From Macrobrachium rosenbergii (Eukaryota > Arthropoda > Malacostraca > Decapoda > Palaemonidae), in assembly GCF_040412425.1 (NCBI RefSeq), contig NC_089742.1:81789539-81853538 (forward strand): a stretch of DNA of 64,000 nucleotides, read 5' to 3'. A program made the position numbers and the translations under genes. Under the pieces are notes generated by a model, which saw nothing but the letters and a program-made list of their open reading frames with translations, did no database searches and was not told where the DNA came from. Every line of letters starts with the position of its first letter. Positions within the stretch are counted from its first letter, which is position 1. Positions 1 through 12,280 of the stretch are shown piece by piece.

Positions 1-540
1 CACCCCGTCGATGACACCAATAACAGGAGATGGCCCATTACTCCTGGTACACAGCTGCAGAAGGTTTGTGAAGGTATCCAGACATCTGTCGCTGTGCTGT
101 GAGAAAAGCCTCTCGCTTGCAAGAGACACTGGATAGTCTCCAGGCGTGAATTTCCAGCCCTTCCACCACCTGGCAGCTGGCAAAGGTTGTGCCATGGGGG
201 AATCTCTCGTGGTACCTCGGAAAGTAGAGCTTGCAGGTCCGGATACCACTCAGCATGTAGCCACCTAGGAGCCACCAAGGTCATCCTGAGATTCGGGGTG
301 ATCATGACCCTGTTGATCATCCAACGAATCAGACAAAACGGAGGGAAGGCATAGGCCTCTAGAATGTCCCATGGGTCCCGGAAGGTGTTTTCCATCGCTA
401 ACCATATGTCCAGCACAACTGAGCAAAACACTGGCAACTTCCTATTGTGCCGGGCTGTGAACAGATCTAGCATTGGGAGGCCCCAAAGGTCAAACAATCT
501 TTCTACTGTCTTGGTGAAGGGACCACTCTGTCCCTGTCAC
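1..540 (-). pseudogene. DIRS A linker and start of tyrosine recombinase
   Basis: The minus-strand frame at 256-38 includes the block FLTAQRQMSGYLHKPSAAVY, which aligns with the same position in element C (around 41760-41690, motif VRNVWISQAVFNSCVP). In DIRS elements this stretch lies between RNase H and the N-terminal SAM-like domain of the recombinase. No catalytic recombinase residue is within the window because the element runs off the left edge. It is a non-coding relic with stops. Confidence 0.5.
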
Positions 541-820
541 CTTATCCTGACAACTGAGCTTGTCTGGTATTACATTCTAGGTCCCTGGAATGTACCTGGC
601 TGACAACTCCACTGAGTATGCTACTGCCTACTCCTGCACCTGCACTGCCAACATGTAAAGCTGGAAGGAAGGAAACTAACCCTCCCTGCTTGTTGACGTA
701 TGCCCCTACCATGGTTTTGTCGCTCATCAACACCATTGATTACCCCATACTCAGTCCTGAAACTACTGAAGCGCCGAAAAGGCCGCCTTCAGTTTCAGGA
801 TATTGATGTAGGGGTGCCTG
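540..820 (-). pseudogene. DIRS A RNase H fragment
   Basis: The frame at 736-542 starts with the motif MSDKTMVGAYVNKQGG. In intact DIRS elements the matching segment reads approximately SDNTTVVAYxNKQGG and carries one of the acidic residues of the RNase H-like fold. The sequence upstream (about 820-740) corresponds to the LELK..FQAL-type lead-in but is shifted in frame. Its position directly after the RT and before the linker supports the assignment. It cannot be functional: the frame diverges after about 16 residues. Confidence 0.65.
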
Positions 821-1191
821 TTGTCCTGGTCCCACCCACCTGAAACCAGCAACTCCTACAGGTGTGCAACCCATCCCTCAGTCAGTGCATCTGAAAACAT
901 AAGCACCCTGGGAGGGGGAGTCCCTAACAGCACTCATATTAAGTGGTTCCTGTTGTCTAGCCACCAGGCTAAGCCCTTCCTTACTTTCTCCAAGAGAGGA
1001 ATCAGGAAGAATGGAGGATTCCTTGCCAGAGACCAAAAACTACTTCATTCTACACTGAAGGGAACAAAGATGAAGTCACCCATGAGGGACCAGCTTCTCC
1101 AAAGATGACAGGTGACTGAGAACGACTTGTCACTGCAAAGCTGGTAGTTCCTGACGTGACAGGAACTGCAAAATTGATCACAACTCCAAAG

Positions 1192-1758
1192 TCATAGCAA
1201 ATTCAGAGAAGTATGTCTTTGTCCTGGAGCAACTGCGACAAAGAGCTTGCCAGGACTAGCCAATCGTCCAGGTACCTCAGAAGATGTATCCTGTGCGAAT
1301 GGGCCCAAAAACTTAGACAACAGTGAACACCTGGGGAGTAGTTGAGAGCCTGAAACAAAGTGCCCAGACCTGGAACACATCTCCCCGAGGATAAAGTGGA
1401 GGTACTTGCGAGAAGACTGATGGACGGGTATTTGAAAATATGCATCCTTCGGATCTACCGAAAGCATGAAGTCGCCCTTTCTGATGCAATCGAGCACTGT
1501 CTGTACCGTTTCCATCTTGAACTGGTTCAGGGGAGAGAGGTCGATGACTGGTCTCCAACACTCGTTGCTTTCTCTACTAGAAATAGACGGCTGTAAAACG
1601 ATGGAGACTGATCTTTCACAACTTCTACAGTGCTTTTCTTCAGCATCGCCTTCACTTCTACCCACAAGGTGAGGTCTTCCATTGAGCGGGGAACATTTGG
1701 GAGATAAGAGAGACAGACAGGCGAAGAGGGCAGCCATTATGAGAATGATTATGAACAA
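1192..1758 (-). pseudogene. DIRS A reverse transcriptase
   Basis: The 188-codon minus frame has a recognisable DIRS-type RT core. WRPVIDLSPLNQF at about residues 67-79 is the fingers motif. FKMETVQTVLDCIRKGDFM is followed by LSVDPKDAYFQIPVH, in which the first catalytic Asp lies in the family's usual SxDLKDAYF motif. A parallel frame (1445-1203) continues the thumb side with LRYLDDWLVLASS, the expected Y(L/M)DD box, so there is a frameshift inside the palm. The enzyme would have copied the element's RNA into DNA. Frameshifts and nearby stops make it a relic. Confidence 0.85.
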
Positions 1759-1989
1759 ATGGCAGGAGTGGACACGACAATAGACGGTTCCTGTGGGACC
1801 TCACGAGAGGAGGAACTGATGAGGTCACTGGTGCTGCTTCCTGGCTGAAGGGAAATAGGTCTCTCTCTCTCTCTCAGTGACTCACTTGGGAGTAGCACAA
1901 GTGGCTTTGACACCCCACACAGTTTATCAGGGAGAGAGAGAGGGGGAGGGTGTTGGAGATAAGGAGCCTCACTAGCAAGGCCTCATCAT

Positions 1990-3650
1990 CTCTCCTGTTA
2001 TTTGTCTCTTCTTCTTCCTTCAACTGGGGGCGTTTTTCTTCTTATGGCTGACGGAAGGAAGGATTTGTTCATGACCATCCATCGAGACAGAGACAGAGGG
2101 AGAGATAGACAGACAGACAGATGCGTCAAACCCTCCTACGATCATATTCACTCGTCAGAGCAAATCATGAAGAGGCGTTGTCGCAATACCCGACCTTATT
2201 GTTTATCACAACACTCCTCCTCCTCGAGCTTTCTAAAAAAGAAAGATAAGGGAGAAGGCGCTTGTTGTCCCCCCAAGAGTTTGGTGCATGACAGAAAGTT
2301 TGCTTTCACTCATTGGAAGCAGACCGGATCATTAGTGCAGGGTGGCAGAGACTTGAAGGGTACTAGATATCCTACCCAAAGGACCCACTATACAGGTCTC
2401 TGCTCCATATTGCTGCCATGATGCCCAGTGGCTCCACAGGCACCCCACAACCATCAGCTGCAAGCTGGGAGGAACACTGCCCCTATTGTCCTCCACCCTT
2501 CTTCTTCTTACACTTGCCCCCTTTCCTAGAACAGGCAGGGGGTTGAAAGGGGTGCAATTGAACTCACTTCGCAGCACAGGCAGACGAAGACTGGGTGTTC
2601 CTGCAGGGAGCCATGGAAGCCTGGGACCCAGGGAGGAAGAGCCAGCCTGACCCGAAGGTCAGGCTGCCGTGCCATGTGAAGACCTGGAGGTCTTAGCCAC
2701 TGCCTGGTGAACTAGCATATCATTATTTTCAACTCTCAGCCTGTCCACCATGGCCTCCACCTCTCCTCTAGGGAAGAGGTAAGTGGAACCCAGTACCGGT
2801 CCATTCCTGAGTGCTAGTGCTGACTCCGACCCAACAAACCTGGTAACCTGAAACAACACAATGTCTTTTCTCTTGAGAACAAGGTCTGCCCACAGTTTGC
2901 TGTCTGGTGGGCTAGGTAGAAGATAGCCCTACCTCCAGACAACATCAAATTCCTGAACGTAGCATCCCCTTTGGGTGTACGAGAATCCAAAGAGGAAGAT
3001 GAAATCTTGATCATAGCAACGGACCAAAGATCAATCCAGGAGACCATCTGGAACACTGTCATGGCAGTCGATTCCATTGCCACTGCCTCCGGCTGTGAGA
3101 AAGAGATTCCTTCCGTGCAGAGGCATTACAGTGACAGACCCAGACACAGTCAAGGCAGATCCAGATCAATGTATTTAGTTGGCAAAGGCCTCACCGAGGG
3201 TACATAGCATTTCCTCTAGTGAGTTAGAGGCTGAGGAAGCGTCTTGTACAATCGGCTAGACTGAATTGAGTTCTACCCAGAAACAAGAGAATTCACCTGG
3301 TCCAAAACACCCTTGGCAAGTCTAGACCATGGCAAGCCCCTCCAGATCCTGTGTTCTCCAAAAGGATTCAATGGCTGAAGAATGGTCCACAGGAAAAGCC
3401 AAGGTCTCTTCTTAGAGATCGTCGTACTGACATATCAGGCAGACAATCTCAGCCAAGCTCCTCCGCAACTCGGGGGTATCAAAGTCCAGGGGCAAAGGAA
3501 CCCTCAAGTCCTTCCAGGTCACGGTCTTCATGAGTCACTCCCTCCACAGGAGAGGGACGTTTGCCAGAGCCCCCTGGCGAACCCGGAATGTATGCTTCCG
3601 TGGGAGGGCTGGGGTGGGGATGAGGATGGTCCCGGTCCCAAACCCTAGGC
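1990..3650 (-). pseudogene. DIRS A gag-like region
   Basis: By position (upstream of RT on the minus strand) and by short similarity to the gag zone of element C, this stretch is the remains of ORF1. Short frames such as 3083-2814 and 2859-2659 (motif VGSESALALRNGPVLGSTYLFPRGEVEAMVDRL, compare ESMLALRNGSLLESSSLFLKGLVEAAVDR in C at 43.9-43.7 kb, quoted here only as matching blocks) show homologous gag helices. No continuous ORF remains. A (GA/CT)-rich tract sits at 1858-1876 and again near 1930. Confidence 0.55.
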
Positions 3651-3658
3651 CTGTTGAC

Positions 3659-3958
3659 CTAAAATCTATAAAAATCTATTAAACTTGGGAGAAAACACAC
3701 TACAAACCTTTTCAAAAAACAAAGGGATAAAACCATCAGGATCTCCTCCAACCTAGCTATCAAGCTTATCCAGAACAGGTGCAGGATGACAAGTATCAGG
3801 GAAAGGGATGTCCTCATCTGACTGCTTAGCTTCAAAGCTCGATGAAGCAGTTCTGCCTTTTCCTTTCGGCCAGTAACCATCCTACCATCATCTGTTAGTA
3901 GTGGAGGAAGGAAGATGATCCTGACCCAAAGATAGATGATGTCAATTTGGTCCACCAC
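3659..3958 (-). pseudogene. Jockey-like non-LTR retrotransposon remnant (pre-RT linker)
   Basis: Read on the minus strand, the block LLTDDGRMVTGRKEKAELLH followed, after a frame change, by DIPFPDTCHPAPVLDKL and by DPDGFIPLFFEKV resembles the stretch between the endonuclease and the RT of Jockey-type LINEs in crustaceans (DG..V.....KA.L...F, then GGxDPxGxxPLFLKK). Only about 300 bp remain, with an in-frame stop and one frameshift. There is no poly(A) or target duplication. It sits directly against the end of DIRS A, so one element probably landed in or beside the other. Confidence 0.6.
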
Positions 3959-3959
3959 A

Positions 3960-5540
3960 GATGAGGCTGAGTAATTCCTTCAACTTTCTTCTTTAAGGAA
4001 TTAATATACTGTAATTTCTCTCAGCTATATAATAAATTCTATTCGCAGCACAGTGAGACTCAACAAAAATAGTGTAATGTACATACACATGCATGTAAAC
4101 TGAGGGAGGGGGGAAGCAAGTTATGAAGAGCACGTCATGTTGCCAACATCTGTGACAAAACTCATGATGAATGTTGCATTAGAGTATAAATGTTTTAGAT
4201 ATTTACTGTGAATGTGACGTCAACAGTGATAAAATATCACATGCTCATGTAAACACTCACACACAGGCATACGAGTAAAGCTTCCATGATATTACTTTGG
4301 TGATATGAAAAATTACTAATTCCAATAAAACAGAAAAAGACCAACCACTTTGTAGCAATGTTCTTCAAATGAATTTGCTTTGGACACTCGTCAATGAGAA
4401 ATGACCTAGGTACTACAGATGTAAACAAAGGGTCTTTTACACAAAGTATCTATGATAGAGCAAAATGAGTAAAACAAATGAAATATGCCGTTATACTCGA
4501 GTATCATTCCATCTCGCATATTAAACAACCCTTAGAATTTTGTCCCCTAAGCATGATTTCATCATGTTAGTTGCATTTTCAATAGCCCACATTACATTAG
4601 GCTAACCTCTTTTCCTCAGCAATCCCATCTTCTTGTTCAGAAAATGAAAGTAAAAAAATAAAAACTCTTTGCTTACTGAACAAATTTCATTTTTAGTACA
4701 TTATACCATACTAGGCTTTGCTCATAGAACGAATTTCATTTTTGTTAGCCTGTACTAGCCTAGGCTTTCACACAAAATTACCAAACTTACGGTTTATGGA
4801 ATAATTCATAACCAACTCTTACAATCAATAACAAATTACTACACTGCATGAGCACCAAAGAACTGACATAAACAACAACTACAACACATACCCGCAAATT
4901 GGGAAACAGCTGTTCTGCAATTTTGTGGGATTTTATTTTAGCAAAGTATGTTAGTTCACCTTTATACACCCATTTTACATTTAGTTAAAAAAATAAAAAT
5001 AATTCCAGTAATAATCCATTTGTTTACTCCTAATTATTTCAGTAGTAGGCCCCAATTGGCTGATTATGAGAATGTAAACATTACCTAGCCTATTTAAATG
5101 CATATGGTGGATGATCAGTTTTTTATGTCATATGATGATAGGAAGCCAGTGCTAACAACAGACATTTTGCTTGCAGTACTGGTGTCTGTTCAGCTTTCTT
5201 TATTTCTAAAACTTGTGTGCTGGAACCTTCCAAAGAGTTGTTAACTGATTGTGTCTTGGATATTTAGGAGCTTGGTTACTGGTTAGGTAGAATTATTCGG
5301 TGTAATATTGTCAACATGAATTTGAATTTATCAACCTGCATGTACTATAAATTTTGTAATTAACTACAGGTAGTAGTAAATAAATCTATAAGTTCAGAAG
5401 TGACTGTTTGATTTACTTCCCAAGACTGTTGAACTAAACTATTGCTCTTGCTCTTCATCTCTCAGTACTGTAAACTGTCTTAAAGCAGTTTGTGTGGCAA
5501 GGCTCCGGAGGCTAAGGGAGGCCCCTTTCTAGCAGCTGCA
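3960..5540. other. AT-rich unique sequence, no gene seen
   Basis: No ORF longer than about 60 codons with plausible composition, and no TIR, LTR or tandem array that I can recognise. Intergenic or intronic in appearance. Confidence 0.5.
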
Positions 5541-6252
5541 TTGCCCTACATGGAAGAGCTTTCCCCAAATAACAAAAATGTCTCCAGTGGTTCCTAGATG
5601 TAGTGATTTTAATGTCCCACAGTTTCAGCACTTAGGAGAGAGCCACTCAGTAGCCTCTGATTGCAGCATAAATGGCTGATTACGCATGCAATCCCAAGTA
5701 TAAGGGCAATGAGCTGACTGAGGTCCCTTTCGAGACACCAACAAAAGAATCTCTCACTTGGCCTAGTAGAAATTGAAGGCTGAGGATTGTTAAGAATGAT
5801 GATGGCAGCAACAGCAACTTCTGAAAAACCTCAACCTCTGTTGATAACTTTCAGGTGTGGGTCCAAGTAGAACTTGTTGACATTGGTAGTTTCAATAGTC
5901 TCTTCTAGGTTGACAGAGATCTAGGATGATCCATGAACAGCTGAACACACTTGAGATATCAATCCTACTATGGCCACAAAGGAGTGATTAGTGTCATCCT
6001 GGAGTGTCTAGAGGCTCTAAGCCTTTTCCCTACATGCCTTAACAAGAAAGGCCAAAGATTCACATGCTCACCAGGAAACCAGAAATTCCAAAGAAAACAT
6101 GGAGCAGCTTCGGTAGCAGAACACCTGTCCTTCTTTGCCACATACAACCTGTTCTTGTAATGAGCCGACTGGTTGTCAGACCAGCCATAGCAAACAGCAC
6201 AGATGGGGCTTGAAGAGCATGATCTCATCTCTACACAGAAAACAGCAGGCAA
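5540..6252 (-). pseudogene. Possible DIRS-like linker fragment
   Basis: The minus frame at 6252-5968 ends with SRHSRMTLITPLWP, closely matching the block RITLVVPLWP in element C (around 41960) and SVTLVAPFWP in element E (around 63820). In those elements this lies between RNase H and the recombinase. The rest of the frame does not align well by eye, so this is either a divergent family or a short scrap. Confidence 0.35.
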
Positions 6253-6543
6253 ACGTTTGCCTCAAGTGAGGATATGAAAACACAGCAGACACTGTCTGGC
6301 AAACCTGGGAAAATGTGCATATGGCATACTTATGAAAGGTGAACAACAGAGAAACTATGAATTCAACACACTTAAAATCAGCATCATAAACACTGCAAAA
6401 GTGGCATACTTTGCACACATAATAGCAAGATCAGCACAGATGCAGACCACTGACTTACACAGCTGAAAACCAGTGATTATTATAAATAACCATTACATAC
6501 ATCAAAGAAACAAAGATTATTAATACGGAATAAACTGTAAATA

Positions 6544-6795
6544 TGATATTTTAATGATAAAATAAAGTTTGTTCATACTTACCTGGCAGATATATATATA
6601 GCTGTATTCTCCAAAGTCCGACAGAATTTCAAAATTCCTGTGCAATGACGCAGTGGCCAAGCAGGTGGTTATACCCATTCCCCGCCGCTGGGAGGCGGTT
6701 ATCAGGAACCATTCCCATTTTCTATCTTGATTCTAACGCCACTGACTCATGAGGGGAGGAGGGAGGGCACAGGAATATATATATTCGTTGCAAGT
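6544..6795. repeat. Left inverted terminal repeat of DIRS B
   Basis: Inverted relative to 12770-12923. The shared blocks include ACCTGNCAGATATATATA, then GTCCGACAGAATTTCAAAAT, then GCAGGTGGTTA..CCCATT and ATCAGGAACCATTCCCATTT. The edge carries CAGGTAAGTAT when read outward on the minus strand (about 6574-6588), a near-perfect 5' splice-site consensus. Confidence 0.85.
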
Positions 6796-6872
6796 ATGAA
6801 CAAACTTTATTTATCATTAAAATATCATTTTGTTCATGAGACTTACCTGTCAGATATATATAGCTCGTATAG
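6796..6872. repeat. Internal complementary region (ICR) of DIRS B
   Basis: The first half (6796-6828) is the reverse complement of the element's left edge (6544-6580). The second half (6829-6872, TTTGTTCATGAGACTTACCT onward) is the reverse complement of the right edge (12880-12923). The ICR therefore records the junction of a circularised element, which is what DIRS1-type replication models require. Confidence 0.85.
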
Positions 6873-7269
6873 CTGAAATACCACCTTTGGAGGGGGTAGA
6901 CAGCTAAGAATTAGGAAACCAATTTATTGGTAAATTATTTTTGTTCCTTATCTGATAGCGTAGAGCTGACTGGAGTGGTTACTGTCACTCTAGTCTGCTT
7001 CTGCTTACTAGAGACCCCAGAGCGCAGGTAGTGACTTATATAGCTGGAAGACTTCTAGATGATCTGTCATCAACGGGCGTGATTCACAATGACAATCATA
7101 AACCACAAAGAGGACAAAAAGAGCATTACTAACCACCCAACCAACACCTAAAGCGTTAGTTTGCAAAGGATTGGGAAGACCGCTCAGCAGCTCACCCAAC
7201 AACCATAAAACACAATTAAAAAGGGATAGGACTGAGTTACCCCCTGTCCTCAAGGTTGCTGAAGCAGCA

Positions 7270-8391
7270 ATGTATGGTCCCAGCTGGGTGCTAATTTTCG
7301 TGATGCTACCTAAACATTCGCCAAGAGTGTGAGGCAAACACCGACTGTTTTCACAAAATGTGGCACTGAGAATGTCACTAAGTACCATATTTTTCTGAAC
7401 GCCATGGAGGTAGCAACTGCCCTCACCTCGTGAGCGTAACCTCAACAACTTGGTTGGAGTCGCCACAACTAGAGGTAAGGTTCTCAATGAAGAATGCCAG
7501 TGTGAGCCTTTCGGACATAGGTTTAACTGGTTGCCTCACAGAACACCATAAATTATCCGAGAGACCACGAAAGTGTCCTGGGTCTTTTAAGGTAGTACTT
7601 GAGAGCTTCCAACCGACATAGAACTCTCAGGTTCCGTCCAATAAGGTCTGCTAAACCTTTAATTTCAAAGTGTCTAGGCCAAGGGTTAGAAGCCTTTCAT
7701 TCTGTGTCAAGAACTTAGGGCTTTCAAAGAGTAGACAGCATCGTGTTCTTGAGTTCACATGACGCCTTGAACTTCGCCACTCTCTTCGGGCCACGCTAGA
7801 GCCGTGAGGAATGCCGCTGAAAATATCCTTAAGAGATGCAGAGTGGAGAGGCTCAAAAGACTAAACATCAAAACTTTCTGAGCACTACGCCCAAGTTCCC
7901 AAGCAGGAGAGGAATTAGCTGGAGGAACCTTAGACGCCTCAAAAGAGCTCAGAAGATCGTGGAGGTCCTTATTGTCAGACAAATCTAGTCCTCTGTGTCT
8001 GAAAAACCATCGAAAAGCATGCTCCGATAATTACTTGATAATGGAACTGCCAAATTGAGCTTTTCTGGGCAAAGGAAAAATCTGCAATCTGGCTCACAGT
8101 GATAGAGGAAGAGGAAAGCCCTTCTTTCTACACCAAACCACAGTTGCTCACTAGATATACCCTGGCTAGATGAAGAACTTTTGGCTCTAGCGATGGTCTG
8201 TACATCTGGCTAGAAAACCCCCTCGCTCTGACCACTTTCGGAGTAGTCTGAAGGCAGTCAGGTTCAGAGCGGGAGAGGTTTTGATGATATCTCGCGCAGG
8301 CTGTATGAGCAGGTCTGCTCTCGTGAAAAGAAGGGTTCTCGGAACGCCTATCAACCAGAAGAGAAACCCGAGAACAGTGGTTCAAGGCCAA
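7270..8391 (-). pseudogene. DIRS B tyrosine recombinase relic
   Basis: Three pieces in different minus frames appear in the correct order. 8391-8128 is an N-terminal segment. 7982-7755 carries DLHDLLSSFEASKV and then FLTALAWPEESGE, matching the family's FLTALA(S/T)AKRxxEL block; the catalytic Arg of KR is not readable in this frame. About 7440-7300 carries KNMVLSDILSATF, which follows the H-x-x-R box in intact members, and then the ASH region before the catalytic Tyr. The enzyme would integrate circular DNA copies. Numerous frameshifts rule out activity. Confidence 0.7.
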
Positions 8392-8487
8392 ACGCGGGAT
8401 GAGTCATCCTCGCCCTCAGAGGCCGCGAACTTGCGATGACTCTCCCAGAATTTTGAACGGGGAAAGGCATGCAACATCTATTCCCAT

Positions 8488-8883
8488 TCAATCCCAGAGA
8501 AGAGCATCTATCGCAACTGCCCCGGCCGAGTACAGGGGTGAGCAGTATAGAGGAGCTCTGTTCTTGGAGGTCGTGAAAGATCCACAAGATGGCGACCTAA
8601 AGTTTCCAAAATCTGCAGCAAACCTCCTGATGAAGGGCCATTCCTTCGGCAGGAGTTGATGGCGCCGATTGAGCAGGTCTGCTCGAATATTTTCGGACCC
8701 TGCAACAAAACTTGTGAGAATCGAATGTTGGCGCAGCATAGGCTCAGAATACCCTGCAAGGCTGAACAGGGAACAAGAGTGTGTTCCGCCTCTGTCTCTT
8801 GAGGTAATCCACGTCAGAGTGTTGTCCAGTTTACTTGAACTACACGACAGTAAAACTTGGGACCTCAAGAATTGGAGAGCCAA
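8488..8883 (-). pseudogene. DIRS B RNase H C-terminal part and linker
   Basis: The minus frame carries LLSCSSSKLDNTLTWITSRD, CSLFSLAGYSEPMLRQHSI and SFVAGSENIRADLLNRR. The last motif is the usual end of the DIRS RNase H-like domain (xxGxxNxxADxLSR), which contains the final acidic residue. It is followed by a block ending in a sequence similar to QFGxLRSPSxDLF of the linker. Reading is open for 131 codons but truncated relative to a whole pol. Confidence 0.75.
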
Positions 8884-9399
8884 AAGATAGCCGCCAAATT
8901 TTTGATGTGCCAGGACACCTGTTCCTCTCTCCAGGTTCCTAACACTTCCTCTCCCCTAGTGTTGGCCCCCAACCTGTTGGACGACCGCCTGAAAAAACAA
9001 CACTAGTCGTTCAGAAGCTTGAGGAGATCCCTTTCGCAATTTCGCTTGGATCGAGCACCACTACAGATCCTCTTTTTACAGAAGGGAAGAATTCTCACCT
9101 TCCAAGTCTTCCTGCTTTGCCAGTTCTCCAACAGAAAGAACTTGAAGAGGCTCTTGAGATGGCCCCCAGGGGAAACAAATCTCCTCCAGCGAGGAAATGG
9201 TCCCCAGCAGACTCATTCATTCCTCACCGACCATGCTTCCTTCCCCAAGAAGGCCGGTAGACTTTTTCAGACATAAAAGCTGGCGCTTCTTGCGACGGAG
9301 ATGCTATAAAGCCAATTTCGAATACATCTGAATTCTGACGCAATGAACAGTGAGGGGATCAGCTGCGACTTTTCCACACTGACCAGAAGTCCCAGGACT

Positions 9400-10036
9400 T
9401 CACGAAGTTGCAGAGTCAACTGAAGGTCCTCCAGATACGCCATCATCGCACTTCAACCAACCAGTCGCCCAAGTAGAGAGATCCTGACATGGCAGGTGCA
9501 ACTGCATCGCAACGCTCTTCATGAGAAGTGTAAACACCCTCGAGCAAAGTGTGACGCTAACAGCATCTGGTGTTCCCAGGCGGTCACCATCCAAGTACTG
9601 ACCAGACTCAACGCTGTTTAACTCATGATCGACGAAGCGCTGCTTTCAACGCGTGGTATGGTCACTGTGCAGAGTCCAAAGCAGAGAGCCCTGAACTGGT
9701 AATGCCTAGTCTCCTAAGACAACCTGAGATACTTCATCGAACGGATGAATTGGGACGGAAGATAAGCATCTTGAGATCCAAAGATACCATCCAATCCCCG
9801 GATGAAGGGCTCCTAGTATTGACTGGCAGGTTCCATCTTGAACTTTTCCTTCCTCGACCGCGTTTGGCCTGTTGACGCCCCAAGACGGGTCTCCAGCCTA
9901 CTGAAAGTCTTGGGACTAGAAACAATCTGTAGTAAAATCCGCGGACTGCAAGTCCAAGACCCGCTCCACTGTTTCCTCCGCCAAGCATCTGTTCGAGCAG
10001 GTCAAACAGAATTTTCTTGTTTGGCTGTGATGGCAA
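9400..10036 (-). pseudogene. DIRS B reverse transcriptase relic
   Basis: Frame 10036-9734 shows VGWRPVLGRQQAKR followed by SSGDWMVSLDLKMLIF, matching the family's (G)DWMxSLDLKDAYF: the SLD Asp remains but the following residues are shifted. Frame 9594-9400 shows FTLLMKSVAMQLHLPCQDL then a WATGWL-type remnant of the YMDDWLV box, out of frame. Position between gag and RNase H agrees with a DIRS polymerase. Confidence 0.7.
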
Positions 10037-10189
10037 TTGGGAAACAAAACCAAAGTCGAGGAGGAGACAGGAAGGGAATCAAGTAACCTCTCTAACACTA
10101 GGAGGACCAAACGCCTGCCCTTCTCCAGCTTTGTGCAAAATGAAGCCTGGTTAAGTAATGGTGTCTGGAGATGAAAGGAGTCACTTGCT

Positions 10190-12280
10190 ACCTCTCTTGA
10201 AGTGACTTTCCTTTCGAAAACTCTCCTCGTGGTGCGGGTCTCGTGAAACAGCTTCTCATGGAAGCCCCTTCATCGAAAGGGCTACTTTTCAGCCAACTGA
10301 GGAAAAGAAGAGTGAAGATGATGGGCCAAAGGATCTTAGAAGACCTGAAAGAAGGTCTTGGGCTGCCTTTTCTGAAGGCTGGCAGCATATTCTTAACCAA
10401 AGTCTGGGAAGAGATGGCTCTGCAGAAAGGAGCGAACTGCAGCTCTCCCTTCTGCGCTGGTGAAAACAGACTTCACCGAGAAATAGCAAAACAATGCTCT
10501 CTTTTTTCAAAAGAACCGACGAAAACTGAGACGCAAGTTCTTCAGAGCCATCTCTGACGGCCTTGTCCATGCACCGCAGTACACTGGACAGCTGCCCCAG
10601 ACTAATGGAAACCGGATTAGTAGCCTTCGTGTCCAAAACTTCCAGACCCCAGTCCAAGAAGTTAAAGACCTCAATAGTCTTGAAGAAGCCTTTAAAATGG
10701 TGGTCCATCTCAGTTAGAGTCCAAGACACCTTAAAAGAAGACAAGTGGGATCTTCAAGATGAGTCGACTAGGTTTTTTGCAAAAGTCCCCGAGAAGTCAA
10801 GGGAAGGCACAATGTGCCCTCTGCCTCATACCAAATGCCTGTTTTGTCAGACAAACGTGGAAGGAGGCAAAGCTTAAAGAAGTCTTCCTGATTTTTCCTG
10901 GCAGCCTTTTGGAATGCCTTCAGATACAAAGACTTCCTCATCTTGAGAAAGCCAGGAGTCCTTCTCGTTTAAGACAAAGACAACTGCGAAGGTGGAGAGA
11001 GAGGAGCCGAAGGTTGAAAAGTCTCAGGAAACAGATCCTTAAGTAAAATAGCCAGAGTCTGATAATCAGAGGAAGAAGAAGACGAAAAATGTTTCTCTTT
11101 ATCCAAAGGCTGTGACGAAGAGATGCCTTTCCCATGGCGGGTCATGAGTGAGTGGTGAGTTAGTTCGACTGACACGTAAGCTGGACCTCCCGCATTTGAA
11201 GTGATAGTCGTGGCAATCTATGAAGGACATCAGAAGTTGAAGCTGGTAGTTGTGCGTCATGATACAACAGGAGCGAAGGTCAACACAAGAAGATTTTTTG
11301 AAGCGAGCACGGGCGAGGCGTACGCGAGCCATGGCGTGGCGCTGGGCGAGAGGCCCGTGGCAAAGACACGGCAGAGCTTCACAGCGCGCGCGGCCGGCCA
11401 CGCCAGCGCGTGAAGGTGAGAAGCGCTGCATATAAAGAGGCAAGACACGCGCTCCCGGCGCGTGTCAAGAGAAAAGTCCAACTCCTCAAATCGGAAGATG
11501 ATTAGGAAGCCACTTAACACCTCTAGATTCCACAGATGAGAAGCCCCAAACATCTAGCAGACGCAGGAAGACGAAGCAGAGACGAAGGTGAAGGTCTGCA
11601 CTCTTAACAGGTAGTTTCAATCTTGTGATGGAGGGTTCTGTCATTTAAAGGTTCATGAGAGCATCCAGCTGTTGTTGCAAACCCAACAAAATCTGGACGC
11701 GTTGAGAAGCAATCCTCTCAGGAGAAGGCTGAACCCCGAGAGAATAGAGAGGGGCGAGGAGACGATACTTCCTTCTCACAGGAAGTTAGCTCTAGCCCTT
11801 GCCTTAGCGACGTGGGGTCATAGCGCCATCATCCAAAACACTTATTCTCTTCTGCGGAGGAATATCCACAACTTTCTGGGAAGAGCACAACGTCGGAGGA
11901 AGAGGACGTGAAGCCGCCCTCTCCTAAGCTCTCTTAAGAGGGCGAGAGTCCAACCAGAGCTCTGCAACTCGAGGCGGGAGGACGTGGTCGGAGGACGAAG
12001 CAATCCTTCAGGATGCGCGCTCGTGCACGATCCCCGCAGTCTGGGTAGCGCCATCAGACCCGTCAAGGGACGCCAGGATCGGTGGGAAGCCCCTGTAACC
12101 CTCATGCTTTCGACATGCCCTCCTGGTCCTGGGAGTTTGACAGAGGTCCAGGCCTGAGGCATTATAGGGCCGATCTGACGCCCCCTCCACAACACTAGGG
12201 GCACTAGCACTAACACTTTGCGCTTGAATTGCATTCACTTTAGTTTCAAGAGCACGCATTGACTCCAACACGAGAGCCAA
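10190..12280 (-). pseudogene. DIRS B gag-like region
   Basis: The minus frame 12280-12008 begins MALVLESMRALETKVNAIQA, a short amphipathic helix like those at the gag start of crustacean DIRS elements. Later frames (11443-11099, 10744-10289) are Ser- and Arg-rich and interrupted. There is a locally GC-rich stretch at 11290-11420, unlike the AT-rich surroundings. I see no zinc knuckle. Assignment rests on position between the right ITR and RT. Confidence 0.5.

Larger units (their letters stand above)
1..3655 (-). mobile_element. DIRS-like retrotransposon A, truncated by the window start
   Basis: A degenerate DIRS-order element reads right to left: gag-like sequence (about 3650-2000), reverse transcriptase (1758-1200), RNase H (about 820-540), linker (540-260) and the start of the tyrosine recombinase region (256-1). 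The order RT, RNase H, recombinase with no aspartic protease or DDE integrase is the DIRS hallmark. DNA and protein similarity to element C (40-46.5 kb) is plain: both share the block around the motif WISQ/SGYLH..AVYQ and an almost identical ACTGGATAGTCTCC stretch. All frames are broken. The left ITR and most of the recombinase lie outside the window; the right boundary near 3655 is where the adjoining non-LTR fragment begins. Confidence 0.75.
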
